In this document: positions 8,639-15,749 of the stretch, piece by piece
Layout: the number at the start of each line of letters is the position of its first letter
Position numbering within the stretch: the stretch's first letter is position 1
NCBI RefSeq assembly: GCF_900129855.1
Contig: NZ_LT670819.1
Coordinates: 6,448,001-6,512,000 of the forward strand
DNA from: Streptomyces sp. 3214.6
GTDB taxonomy: Bacteria; Actinomycetota; Actinomycetes; Streptomycetales; Streptomycetaceae
Length of the DNA: 64,000 bases
Direction of reading: 5' to 3'
The notes under the pieces: model-generated
The model's input: the letters and a program-made list of their open reading frames with translations, nothing else
Databases searched by the model: none
What the model was told of the DNA's origin: nothing
Program-made: the position numbers and the translations under genes

Positions 8639-8789
8639 TCGCGTATGCGGACCGGGGCTGAGCTGGCAAGTTGCTGACGTGCGGGTTCTCGGGTGCCTCT
8701 CCGGTGTTCCCCGCTACTCCCCGCCGGTCGCTGCTCGATCAGACACGCAGAGGGCACGGGGCCGGGCACTCTGCTCACTGTCGTGGGAG

Positions 8790-9257
8790 CTACGGCTCAC
8801 CCCACTCGGGGATGCACATCATGCGGTGAGCCGGCACGACGGGTTCGCTCGGTAGCGGATCGATTCCACGGACCCGTACGGCCACGATATCCGTGAGGAT
8901 GGGGGATCGTCCCGGAAGTCTCGTCAAACGCCACCTGAAGGCCTCTGGGACGTCTTTGGCGGGCAACTCCACCATGGCGAGACTGACCCACCGGTCGTAG
9001 TTGGTGGGATAGATACGAACCAATGCGCCACATTCGGGGCAAAGTGGTGGCTCGATCCATGTCACGTCGTCGGGGTCGGGATCCGGTCTGGGTGCGGCTG
9101 TGGCCCCATCGGCTTCGGCCATCTCGTTGGCCAGGGTGTTCCAGCACCCCTCGCAGTAACTCGCCATGAGGCCGAACCGACCGCGCTCACGCACGGCATG
9201 GCTGGTCTCCCCGCAGCGATGGCACGCCAACTGGTCACGATCTCGAATCGCCCCCAT
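8790..9257 (-). CDS. DUF6083 domain-containing protein with zinc-ribbon motifs
   Basis: About 155 residues from ATG 9257 (MGAIRDRDQLACHRCG); an upstream in-frame ATG at 9344 would add 29 residues, and neither start has a clear ribosome site. Cys pairs are visible in CHRCG, in YCEGCW and in CPECG, suggesting one or two zinc ribbons; the C-terminal half (YDRWVSLAMVELPAKDVP, RWRL, VRVRGIDPLPSEPV) matches, from memory, the DUF6083 family found widely in Streptomyces. Function unknown; possibly nucleic-acid binding because of the zinc ribbons. It is the leftmost gene of the element and reads toward attL. Confidence 0.72.
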   Translation of the reverse strand: MGAIRDRDQLACHRCGETSHAVRERGRFGLMASYCEGCWNTLANEMAEADGATAAPRPDPDPDDVTWIEPPLCPECGALVRIYPTNYDRWVSLAMVELPAKDVPEAFRWRLTRLPGRSPILTDIVAVRVRGIDPLPSEPVVPAHRMMCIPEWGEP

Positions 9258-9438
9258 GTGTTTGAGTGTGAGCGAATCTGACTGGATCCCAGTAGGTCGC
9301 GATTTGGCCGTATTCGATGCTCGGGGGCGCAGGTGGCCATCCATGCCCGGTGATGGGCTCGACCCGAGCCCGTGCCCTGAGGCGTCACCCCTCGAAAAAA
9401 GATGGGCTCGCCAGTCGCTTAGTCGGTACGATCCGCCT

Positions 9439-9523
9439 GGTCACGAGTCGTTTAGCGGCCTAAGACGTCGCGCTCGGGTTCGCCCCGACGCGGAAACCCC
9501 GGTTCGAATCCGGGCCGTAGCCA
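9439..9523 (+). tRNA. tRNA-like sequence with an expanded anticodon arm
   Basis: A perfect T-arm (CCCGG / TTCGAAT / CCGGG, around 9498-9514) and a D-arm much like bacterial tRNA-Glu (GTTTAGCGGCCTAAGAC, 9450-9466) are present, and GGTCACG (9439-9445) can pair with CGTAGCC (9516-9522) except for one mismatch and one wobble. A TCGCG/CGCGG stem stands where the anticodon stem should be, but it closes a 16-nt loop that can fold into an extra TCGGG/CCCGA hairpin. No anticodon can be assigned. It could be a decayed tRNA or a tRNA-like RNA. Confidence 0.4.
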
Positions 9524-9620
9524 CCCCCCTTCCTGGGGCGCGATCCCGCCTCAACCCACCACTCACCCCAGCTCCCATCCCGTCTGCCGTCGGCCCACAC
9601 ACCGTGGAGCGGGCGCGGTT

Positions 9621-9670
9621 CCTGGCGTCCAGGTGGAGCGCGCCACTGTACGAACGACCTGGACGCCAGG
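9621..9670. repeat. 14-bp perfect inverted repeat in the non-coding part of the AICE
   Basis: CCTGGCGTCCAGGT (9621-9634) and ACCTGGACGCCAGG (9657-9670) are perfect inverted copies with a 22-bp spacer; the match extends imperfectly 4 bp outward. It lies in a region with no convincing gene. Candidate roles are second-strand origin, transfer site or terminator; none can be shown from sequence alone. Confidence 0.65.
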
Positions 9671-9997
9671 GGCCGTGTCTGCTCGGCTCTGCCTGGGTCG
9701 ATGGCAGGCGGGATGGGAGCCTCCAGCGCACGCCCTCCACGGGCCGGCACCCGCTGATGGTGCCCCCGCCATCTCGGAGCCTGAGCGCCCCCGCCGGAGG
9801 CACTGCTGTGACGTGCTGCCGCCCTGCGGTGATCACCCCATGACCCCCGGACCTACCCGCTGTGGGCGCGCGTCGGCGCAGCGCGGGCGGAGCGGGCCGG
9901 AGGCAGGAGCGTCGCCCGCGGCGGAGCCGGGAGCGCGCCCGGCGGAGCGGAGCGCAGCCGGGGCTTGATGAGGTAGGGAAATCTGTAACAAGATCGG
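9671..9997. other. Non-coding AICE segment with GC-rich degenerate repeats
   Basis: No gene is supported here. Between about 9860 and 9965 short variants of GGCGGAGC recur with GC-rich inverted pairs (CGGCGGAGCC, CCGGCGGAGCG, GCAGCCGG) just beyond the end of the XRE gene, which may act as its transcription end. Confidence 0.4.
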
Positions 9998-11233
9998 CTA
10001 GCCAACCGCGCTCCGCTCGGCCAAGTTGCGCAGGGCGTCGGGAACACGAGGTTCGGAGAGCTGCACCAAATCGCGGATGACCTCACGGGCTAGGTGATGA
10101 TCGTGGATCTGCTCAGGTGCCCAGCTCTCGGCCTCCAAGAGGGCGGCTGTGGCCTCGCCGACGTGTCGCCGCTGCGCGTGTGCTCGCGCCACGTCCAACA
10201 GGAAACGCGACTGCCGTTCAGGCGAGAGACTCGACGCGTCAACCTGCTGGGCCACCTCCAAGGCCAATCCGGCGTCCCCCAGCTCCACAGCCGTACTCAC
10301 TGCGTGGATCTCCACGTTCGTCGGCCCGAACTCGGTGTCGAAGTCGTTTCGATCCTCACCCAACCGGGCTGCGATTCCTCGCGCCCGCTCAATGTGCTCA
10401 TGGGTCCGCCCTCGGTTGCCTTCTTTCGCATTGATCACTGCGAGTACGAGGTTCATGGCACCAAAGAGTGAGAGTTCCTCGGGCGGGCATGTGGGGGCCT
10501 GCGCTCTCGGTGCCATGACGGCTGCGGCGGACTGCGCTGCTTGCTCGGCCTGCTCCATGTGCTGTTGCCTCATGAAGGCGTGCGCCATGCGAAACAGGCT
10601 CGCCACCACCTCCAACGGCTGGCCCGCAAGCTCGGCTGCCTGTAGAGCTCGGTCGGCCGCGACCCACGCCGCGTCACCCTGGTCCTGCCGGGCGAAGCTT
10701 GCCGCGGCTACCTGGTACGCCTTGGCGAGGAGGGAGTGAAGTTCCGTGCGGTCGCCGGCTGGTGCGTGGCGTACTGCTGCCTCGATGCTCGGAAGCAACC
10801 CTGACAGGTGCTCGCTCAATGCCGCGTAGCTCGAAGAATGCGCGAGCGTCCAAGCCTCCTCTACGCGCTGGCGGAAGTCGGCCAAGGAAGGAATCGGGGC
10901 CGCCGGTGGCTGCGCGAACAGACTGCCCAAGGCGGGGTGCCCCGTGAGGGCTACCCGAAGTCCTTCGAGGTCGTTGCTCCTGCGGGGTTCCTCGGGCTGG
11001 GTCTGCTCAGTCGGCGCGGCATCCGGCCGCACCTCGCGCACGGGCACGTTGAGTGCGTCGGCCAGGGCCTGAAGGACCGACAACCGCTCAACGGGCTGTA
11101 CACCCCTCTCGACCTGCGACACCCAGCTTTCGGAGCGTCCCATCGCGGCGGCAAGGTCGCTCTGCGACATGCCTGCGTCGCGGCGCAGCTCCTTGATTCG
11201 TTGACCGAGTGTTTTGGTGTCGGACCCGGTCAC
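9998..11233 (-). CDS. XRE-family regulator with helical-repeat C-terminus
   Basis: A 411-residue protein. Residues about 8-65 form a Cro/C1-type helix-turn-helix (LGQRIKELRRDAGMSQSDLA, then SESWVSQVERGVQ). The remaining ~340 residues are alpha-helical and Ala-rich, with TPR-like stretches such as AWVAADRALQAAELAGQP. This layout is common among Streptomyces regulators, where the helical part is thought to sense a ligand or partner. GTG 11233 overlaps the TGA of the upstream monooxygenase gene by four bases, so the two are translationally coupled. It may bind the palindromes at 11577-11641; that is inference. Confidence 0.82.
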   Translation of the reverse strand: MTGSDTKTLGQRIKELRRDAGMSQSDLAAAMGRSESWVSQVERGVQPVERLSVLQALADALNVPVREVRPDAAPTEQTQPEEPRRSNDLEGLRVALTGHPALGSLFAQPPAAPIPSLADFRQRVEEAWTLAHSSSYAALSEHLSGLLPSIEAAVRHAPAGDRTELHSLLAKAYQVAAASFARQDQGDAAWVAADRALQAAELAGQPLEVVASLFRMAHAFMRQQHMEQAEQAAQSAAAVMAPRAQAPTCPPEELSLFGAMNLVLAVINAKEGNRGRTHEHIERARGIAARLGEDRNDFDTEFGPTNVEIHAVSTAVELGDAGLALEVAQQVDASSLSPERQSRFLLDVARAHAQRRHVGEATAALLEAESWAPEQIHDHHLAREVIRDLVQLSEPRVPDALRNLAERSAVG

Positions 11234-11550
11234 GCCCCGGCTCCGGTGGGGTACTTGCCGGCGTACGGCTGAAGCCGGTCAACCTCGGTCTTCTCGACGT
11301 ACTTGGTGCGTTCCGTGAGGAAGTGTCGCGTGTGGGGCTGACGCTCGTGCTCCTCGAACGCCTCATGGTCGGCGTACAGCTCAAAGAAGATCCGCTCATT
11401 GGGCGCGCCCTCGACCTCGTGGCACGCGTACACCAGCGTGCCGGGCTCGTGAGCCTGGATGCCCGCTGCGGTCTCCCGGATCAGGGCGTCAAACGCCTCG
11501 CCTGCACCCTCGCGAAGCGTGAAGCGAACAAAAAGACCAAAGTTGTTCAT
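11230..11550 (-). CDS. Putative antibiotic biosynthesis monooxygenase (ABM) domain protein
   Basis: A 106-residue single-domain protein of the dimeric ferredoxin-like ABM fold (NNFGLFVRFTLREGAGEAFD; later RIFFELYADHEAFEEHE and HTRHFL), the type annotated as quinol monooxygenase (YgiN-like). Such proteins oxidise quinones or aromatic compounds without cofactor; the substrate here is unknown. The start at ATG 11550 is set by a strong ribosome site GGAGGAG just upstream; an earlier ATG at 11571 lacks one. First gene of a leftward two-gene unit with the XRE regulator inside the AICE, hence cargo. Confidence 0.78.
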   Translation of the reverse strand: MNNFGLFVRFTLREGAGEAFDALIRETAAGIQAHEPGTLVYACHEVEGAPNERIFFELYADHEAFEEHERQPHTRHFLTERTKYVEKTEVDRLQPYAGKYPTGAGA

Positions 11551-11576
11551 TTCTCCTCCTTCTCGTCGCATTCAGT

Positions 11577-11641
11577 CTCGCAGAGGAAGACTTCTTCTGC
11601 TAGTCGCAGGTTTTCTGTTGACTCGCAGTTTTTCTGCGAGT
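11577..11641. promoter_or_regulatory. Operator region with repeated CTCGCAG/CTGCGAG half-sites
   Basis: In the divergent spacer between the ABM gene and the transfer operon lies a perfect palindrome ACTCGCAG-TTTTT-CTGCGAGT (11621-11641). Related half-sites precede it: TCTCGCAG (11577-11584), CTGCTAGT (11597-11604) and GTCGCAG...CTG (11603-11617). The repetition suggests cooperative binding of one repressor controlling both directions, most likely an element-encoded regulator. Confidence 0.6.
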
Positions 11642-11740
11642 AGCTTCGGTGGTGTCGGAACAACAAGACACCCCGGGCTACGTGCATCCGCCAAGATCAC
11701 AACGCAGCCCGGGGCTCATCCCACTAGGGGAGACTCCATA

Positions 11741-12070
11741 ATGCCGTCCTTCAAGATTGACGTGTCGACCGCCGTGGTGTTCGTGGCAACTGCGCCTGTG
11801 CCGAAGGTCGTCAGCCAGAAGACCGGTGAGCGGGCCATCGACCGGGAGACCGGTGCCGGCCTCTCGACCGTGGGCCTGCTGATCTCAGACGAGGGTGAGG
11901 GCAACCTCTACCAGGTGACCGTTCCGGAGACCGGTGTCCCGGAGGGCCTTGCGCCGGGCATGCCGGTGCGGGTGATCGGGCTCAAGGCCCGTGACTGGGA
12001 GAACGAGTTCAACGGCCAGAAGCGTCACGGGATCTCGTTCCGCGCGGTCGCCCTCACGGTGGGTGCCTGA
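11741..12070 (+). CDS. SCO3933-family regulatory protein of the AICE
   Basis: A 109-residue protein (MPSFKIDVSTAVVFVATAP; later GVPEGLAPGMPVRVIGLKA and GISFRAVALTVGA), beta-rich and without a helix-turn-helix. From memory it matches the SCO3933 family, found as the first gene of AICE transfer operons just before the FtsK-like gene. Its biochemical role is unknown; family members are labelled regulatory. Ribosome site AGGGGAG precedes ATG 11741. It heads the rightward operon, and the Tra gene begins 2 nt after its stop. Confidence 0.75.
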   Translation: MPSFKIDVSTAVVFVATAPVPKVVSQKTGERAIDRETGAGLSTVGLLISDEGEGNLYQVTVPETGVPEGLAPGMPVRVIGLKARDWENEFNGQKRHGISFRAVALTVGA

Positions 12071-12072
12071 CC

Positions 12073-13416
12073 ATGACGGACCTGTCCATGTGGCTGGAGG
12101 CCGGGGGCTTAGCGGCCGGTGCCGGCGGCCTCGGCTACGCGAAGGTGCGTGCCCCGCGCGTGTACTGGTCGCTGGTCGGCCTGCCGGTCGCCTGGGGTCG
12201 GTTCACCGTGACGTACTCCTCCACGATGGAGGTGTGCGGGCTGACGGTGCAGCCGTCGAGGATGCGAGCCTTCGTGACCCGTAACCTGGCCCGCCAGGAG
12301 GTCCGTCCGGTGCCGCCGAAGGCGCGCCGGGTCCGCCCGACTTCGACCGGCCTGCGAGTCACCTTGCGTCTTCCCGCCGGCCTCGAACCCGCCGACGTCG
12401 CCGCCTCCTGTGAGCGTCTTCGGCACGCCTGGGGTGTCCGTTCGGTGACCGTGGCTGAGGTCAAGCCGGGATACGTCGAACTGCGAATGACCGGCTACGA
12501 CGTGCTCAAGCGGGTTCGGATGCCGCGTTCGGCCACGCCTCGTGACCTGGTCGTCCCGGTCGCGCTGCGGGAGGACGGCACGGTGTTCGAGCGGGACTAC
12601 CGCAAGATCCCGCACGCCTTGACCCTGGGTGCGAACCAGTCGGGCAAGTCCATGCTTCAGCGCAACCTGGTCAAGGGGCTGGCTCGACTGCCGGTCGCCC
12701 TGGTTGGGATCGACTGCAAGCGTGGCGTCGAACAACGCCCCTACGCGCCCCGGCTGTCCGCGCTGGCCACCGACCCCGAGAGCGCTGGCCGCATGGTTGA
12801 CGCCCTGGTCAAGGAGATGGAAGACCGCTTCGACCTGCTCGCCCTTCACGGGGTCTCCGACCTGTGGGCACTGCCGGACGATGTCCGCCCGGTGCCGCTG
12901 GTGGTCCTGATCGACGAGGTGGCGGAACTGTTCCTCGTAACCTCGAAGAAGGACGAAGCGGCCCGCGACCACACGGTCACACAACTGGTCCGGCTCGGCC
13001 AGATGGCCCGCGCGATCGGGATCTATCTGGAGGCATGCGGCCAGCGCTTCGGCTCCGACCTCGGCAGGGGCGCGACCGCCCTGCGCGCCCAGCTCACCGG
13101 CCGGATCGTGCACCGTGTCAACGACAAGCAGACGGCTGACATGGGCTTGGGCGACATCGCTCCCGATGCCGTGTCCGCCGTGACCGCGATCCAGCCGGAT
13201 CGTCCGGGCGTCGCGGTCGCCGGTGACGCCTCCGGAGGCTGGTCGCGCATCCGCACCCCTGAGATCACCCCGGACGAAGCGGCGGCGGTCTGCCGGGAGT
13301 ACGCCCACCTGACCCCCGAACTGCCGTTCCTCGCGCCGTTCCGTCCGCTCGTGCGGCCGGTGCCCGTTCAGGAACCCGTCTCGCCGCTGGTCGTCCCTCG
13401 CTCGGTCGCGGAGTGA
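12073..13416 (+). CDS. tra: FtsK/SpoIIIE-like DNA translocase (TraSA/TraB-type transfer protein)
   Basis: A 447-residue protein. The N-terminal part has a short hydrophobic region (about residues 8-42); the ATPase core has Walker A GANQSGKS near residue 185 and Walker B LVVLIDEVAEL near 276, then a region (QLVRLGQMARAIGIYLEACGQ) typical of the FtsK/HerA hexameric pumps. In Streptomyces plasmids this single protein forms a membrane pore and moves double-stranded plasmid DNA between mycelia (established for TraB/TraSA). It overlaps the following small gene by a GTGA junction. It is the main conjugation gene of the element. Confidence 0.9.
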   Translation: MTDLSMWLEAGGLAAGAGGLGYAKVRAPRVYWSLVGLPVAWGRFTVTYSSTMEVCGLTVQPSRMRAFVTRNLARQEVRPVPPKARRVRPTSTGLRVTLRLPAGLEPADVAASCERLRHAWGVRSVTVAEVKPGYVELRMTGYDVLKRVRMPRSATPRDLVVPVALREDGTVFERDYRKIPHALTLGANQSGKSMLQRNLVKGLARLPVALVGIDCKRGVEQRPYAPRLSALATDPESAGRMVDALVKEMEDRFDLLALHGVSDLWALPDDVRPVPLVVLIDEVAELFLVTSKKDEAARDHTVTQLVRLGQMARAIGIYLEACGQRFGSDLGRGATALRAQLTGRIVHRVNDKQTADMGLGDIAPDAVSAVTAIQPDRPGVAVAGDASGGWSRIRTPEITPDEAAAVCREYAHLTPELPFLAPFRPLVRPVPVQEPVSPLVVPRSVAE

Positions 13417-13589
13417 TCGCCGTGGCCGCGCGAAAGCCCGCCGCGACGAAGCCCGTCCAGTGCCCGGTGTGCAAGGGCACGGGGGAGGTCTCCCGGACCG
13501 TCCGTGTCGGCCGCAAGCGTCGCACGGTCGGCGCACAGACCGGCCTCTGCCTGAACTGCCTTGGCAGTGGCGAAGCCCCCTCGAACTGA
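13413..13589 (+). CDS. Small zinc-ribbon-like protein (58 aa)
   Basis: Starts at GTG 13413, overlapping the Tra stop by GTGA; an in-frame GTG at 13422 is an alternative. The product is basic with two CxxC pairs, each followed by a Gly motif (CPVCKGTG and CLNCLGSG), like one DnaJ-type zinc-finger module. Between them is a basic stretch (VRVGRKRRT). It belongs to the transfer operon by overlap. Possible nucleic-acid binding or chaperone-like role, not established. Confidence 0.65.
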   Translation: MIAVAARKPAATKPVQCPVCKGTGEVSRTVRVGRKRRTVGAQTGLCLNCLGSGEAPSN

Positions 13590-13661
13590 TCCCGTCGGCC
13601 CCGGGCGGCGCTGCCTGGCCCGCCCGGTCGGCCCGACTTCCCTCGAAGGGAGGTGAAGACC

Positions 13662-14294
13662 GTGTCTCGCTCGATCCGCTTCGACGCAGTCCTCATTCAA
13701 GCTGTGATCGCCGGTGCCCTGTCCTTCGCCCACCTGCACGACCTCGCCGCCGCTGCCGGACAGTCCGGCTGGAAGGCTTGGGCCTACCCGATCTCGGTAG
13801 ACCTGCTGTTGGTCGCCGCCTGGCGTCGGCTGCGCACGGCTCGCCGGGATCGCTCGGCCTGGACCTGGTTCGTGATCGCGCTGACCGCCTCGCTCGGGGC
13901 GAACGTTGCGACCGCCGGCCTGCTCGACCTCACCGCCGTGCCCGCCTGGCTGCGCATCCTCGTCGCTGGCTGGCCCGCCCTGGCCTTCCTCGGCGGAACC
14001 CTCCTGGTCCACACCCCCGCGCCGCAGCCCGCGCCCGTGGCCGAAGCTCCGTCGGTGCCTACCGCGGACCGCCCGCCGGTGCCTACGCCCACCCCGGAGA
14101 TCGTCACCCCGGAACCCGCTGCGGCCCTGCCGGAAGCGCTCCCGTCGGTGCCACCGGCCCTGATCGACCACGCCCGCAAGGTCGCCGCTGACCACCGAAC
14201 CCGTACCGGCACCGCCATCGACACCGCCACTCTGCGCGCCCGCCTCGGAGTTCCTGAAGACCTCGCCGGCGCGATCGCTGCCCAACTCGCCTGA
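13662..14294 (+). CDS. DUF2637 membrane protein, probable spread protein (SpdB2-like)
   Basis: About 210 residues. Residues roughly 8-110 hold four hydrophobic segments (YPISVDLLLVAAWR, WFVIALTASLGANVATAGLL, ILVAGWPALAFLGGTLLV); the C-terminal half is Pro/Ala-rich followed by a short helical domain (LIDHARKVAADHRTRTG). This matches the DUF2637/SpdB-type proteins of Streptomyces plasmids, which promote intramycelial plasmid spread (pock formation). GTG 13662 is preferred because GGGAGG lies at suitable distance; GTG 13653 is in frame. The ribosome site sits inside a small hairpin (13637-13653). Confidence 0.78.
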   Translation: MSRSIRFDAVLIQAVIAGALSFAHLHDLAAAAGQSGWKAWAYPISVDLLLVAAWRRLRTARRDRSAWTWFVIALTASLGANVATAGLLDLTAVPAWLRILVAGWPALAFLGGTLLVHTPAPQPAPVAEAPSVPTADRPPVPTPTPEIVTPEPAAALPEALPSVPPALIDHARKVAADHRTRTGTAIDTATLRARLGVPEDLAGAIAAQLA

Positions 14295-14314
14295 CAAGTA
14301 AGGAGGTTCACCCG

Positions 14315-14497
14315 ATGCGCCCGAACCGTTTCTACGACGTGATCCGCATCGGCCCGGTCAAGGTCGGCACGTTCCACAACGGCCGTGGCCAGACCAAGCA
14401 CACCGCCGCCTGCACCGCCCCGAACTGCGGCTTCTCCACCGAGTACCGCGACCGTTCCGCCGCCGAACTCGCCGCCCGTACCCACAAGTGCACCTGA
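14315..14497 (+). CDS. Mobile element transfer protein (60 aa)
   Basis: A 60-residue basic protein (MRPNRFYDVIRIGPVKVGT, then CTAPNCGFSTEY and a final THKCT) preceded by a near-perfect ribosome site AAGGAGG. From memory it matches the small family annotated as mobile element transfer protein that lies between spdB-type genes in AICEs. Cys in CTAPNC and HKC suggest a small zinc site. Exact role in transfer or spread is unknown. Confidence 0.72.
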   Translation: MRPNRFYDVIRIGPVKVGTFHNGRGQTKHTAACTAPNCGFSTEYRDRSAAELAARTHKCT

Positions 14498-14510
14498 GGA
14501 GGGCCGACCC

Positions 14511-14792
14511 GTGCAGTTGCCCGAAGACCAGTTCCGTGCCGGCCACATCCCCGCCGACCTCTACCGCCGCATTCCCGCCGGTACCGACGTCCGCAAGGTC
14601 GTGATCGTCCAGGAAGCCCCGCGCTCCTACAAGGGCCCGATCGTCCTGACGGTCCTGATCGTCACGGGATCGGTTGCGGTGCTGCTGGTGCTCGCCTTCG
14701 TCGTCCAGGTCATCGCCGGCGCGGCCGTCGCGGTCCTGTCGGCCACCGGCGGCCTGAGCTACACGATCAACCGCGCGTCCAAGCGCAAGTAA
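14511..14792 (+). CDS. Small membrane protein of the spread (Spd) locus
   Basis: A 93-residue protein from GTG 14511 with a polar N-terminus (MQLPEDQFRAGHIPADLYRR) and two closely spaced hydrophobic segments (IVLTVLIVTGSVAVLLVLAF and VIAGAAVAVLSATGGLSY) before a basic tail. Position between the transfer-protein gene and rep, small size and two membrane passes fit SpdB/SpdD-type spread proteins. The sequence itself does not allow a firm family call. Confidence 0.62.
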   Translation: MQLPEDQFRAGHIPADLYRRIPAGTDVRKVVIVQEAPRSYKGPIVLTVLIVTGSVAVLLVLAFVVQVIAGAAVAVLSATGGLSYTINRASKRK

Positions 14793-14884
14793 CGCCCTCC
14801 GGGACGGCCTCAACCGCCAAGTATCCGCCGCCCCGGACGGCTCCACCCATCCAGATCCAACGGACCCGAAAGGGAAGTCTCATC

Positions 14885-15067
14885 ATGCCTCAGTACGCCC
14901 AGATCGCGTGCGTCTGCCGCGACTGCGCCGGCTTCGCCTCGACCATGGTCACGACCGGTGCCCGCCACCTCGATGGCACCCGCGCCACGGTCCGCGTCGA
15001 CTGCCCGACCTGCAAGGGAACCGGCACCACCAGCCCCACCACGGCCCTCGTCCAGGCCGGTAGGTGA
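14885..15067 (+). CDS. Small Cys-rich protein (60 aa)
   Basis: A 60-residue protein with CVCRDC near the N-terminus and CPTCKGTGT near the C-terminus, a pattern like the zinc-ribbon protein at 13413. A ribosome site AAGGGAAG precedes ATG 14885. It is separated by a 92-nt gap from the spread genes and opens a tight run of overlapping small genes that leads into rep. Function unknown. Confidence 0.65.
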   Translation: MPQYAQIACVCRDCAGFASTMVTTGARHLDGTRATVRVDCPTCKGTGTTSPTTALVQAGR

Positions 15068-15071
15068 CCGC

Positions 15072-15314
15072 GTGAAGAGCCTCACCACCTCGGCCCACAT
15101 CGAGCCGGAAACCCGCTGCCGCGTCACGCCCTTCCCGGACCGCACCAACCCGTTCGTCAGCCTCCGCATCGAGGGCGACTCCATCGAAATCGCGCTGCTC
15201 GCCCGCGCCGGCACCTCCGAGACCCTGCGCGATCTCGCCGCCGCGGCGATCGAAGCCGCCGCCGCCCTGGACGCCATGGTCATCGACGCCCCGAAGGTGA
15301 TCGGCCGTGGCTGA
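15072..15314 (+). CDS. Small hypothetical protein (80 aa) of the AICE operon
   Basis: Starts at GTG 15072, 4 nt after the previous stop. The 80 residues form a mixed alpha/beta protein (CRVTPFPDRTNPFVSLRIEG, then LRDLAAAAIEAAAALDAM) with no catalytic motif I can see. Retention within a tightly packed operon supports a real gene. It overlaps the following gene by 8 nt. Function unknown. Confidence 0.6.
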   Translation: MKSLTTSAHIEPETRCRVTPFPDRTNPFVSLRIEGDSIEIALLARAGTSETLRDLAAAAIEAAAALDAMVIDAPKVIGRG

Positions 15315-15501
15315 CCTCACCCCGACCCCGGACCGTCCCGGCCTGCACGTCAGCAAGCCGTCCCCGTCCACCCCTGCGACCGCCTCGGCCGTCTGCCACT
15401 GCGGCGCGAGCGCCACCGCCACCGGTGACGCCCAGGTCCGCGCCCTGGTCGAGGGCTACACCGCCAACCACGGCCCCGCGCACGGCAAGAAGGGTCGGTG
15501 A
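15307..15501 (+). CDS. Small hypothetical protein (64 aa) of the AICE operon
   Basis: Starts at GTG 15307 inside the end of the preceding gene. Ser/Thr/Pro/Ala-rich N-terminal half, then CHCGASATATGD and a basic tail (GPAHGKKGR). It ends in a GTGA overlap with the next gene. Function unknown; the coupled start and stop are the main support. Confidence 0.55.
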   Translation: MADLTPTPDRPGLHVSKPSPSTPATASAVCHCGASATATGDAQVRALVEGYTANHGPAHGKKGR

Positions 15502-15749
15502 TCGGCATGAGCCTCCTGAACTGGAACTCCAGCCAGCACTACGACCCGAACGACAAGCCCTGCACCCAGTGTGACGGCCCGACCAATCTGCGCTCGCACA
15601 ATGGTGAAGTCGTCCACAAGGTCTGTGCCGAGGACTGGAACGACTGCAACGCCACCGCGCCCCGCTTCGAGCACGAGGGCCGCGACCTCGGCACCACGCA
15701 GTTCCACTCCGACCTCCCGCGCAAGAACCGCGACGAGGGCACCGCATGA
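15498..15749 (+). CDS. Small Cys-containing hypothetical protein (83 aa)
   Basis: GTG 15498 overlaps the previous stop (GTGA); ATG 15507 is an alternative start. The product has CTQCDG near the N-terminus and further Cys residues (KVCAEDWNDC), so a zinc-bound fold is possible. Its stop overlaps the rep start by ATGA, so it is coupled to rep translation. Function unknown. Confidence 0.6.
   Translation: MIGMSLLNWNSSQHYDPNDKPCTQCDGPTNLRSHNGEVVHKVCAEDWNDCNATAPRFEHEGRDLGTTQFHSDLPRKNRDEGTA

Noticed and set aside
9460..9750. Minus-strand frame encoding a GPDSNRGFRVG-type peptide
   Set aside because: This peptide pattern is the usual artefact of translating across a tRNA T-arm; it overlaps the tRNA-like sequence and lacks coding features.
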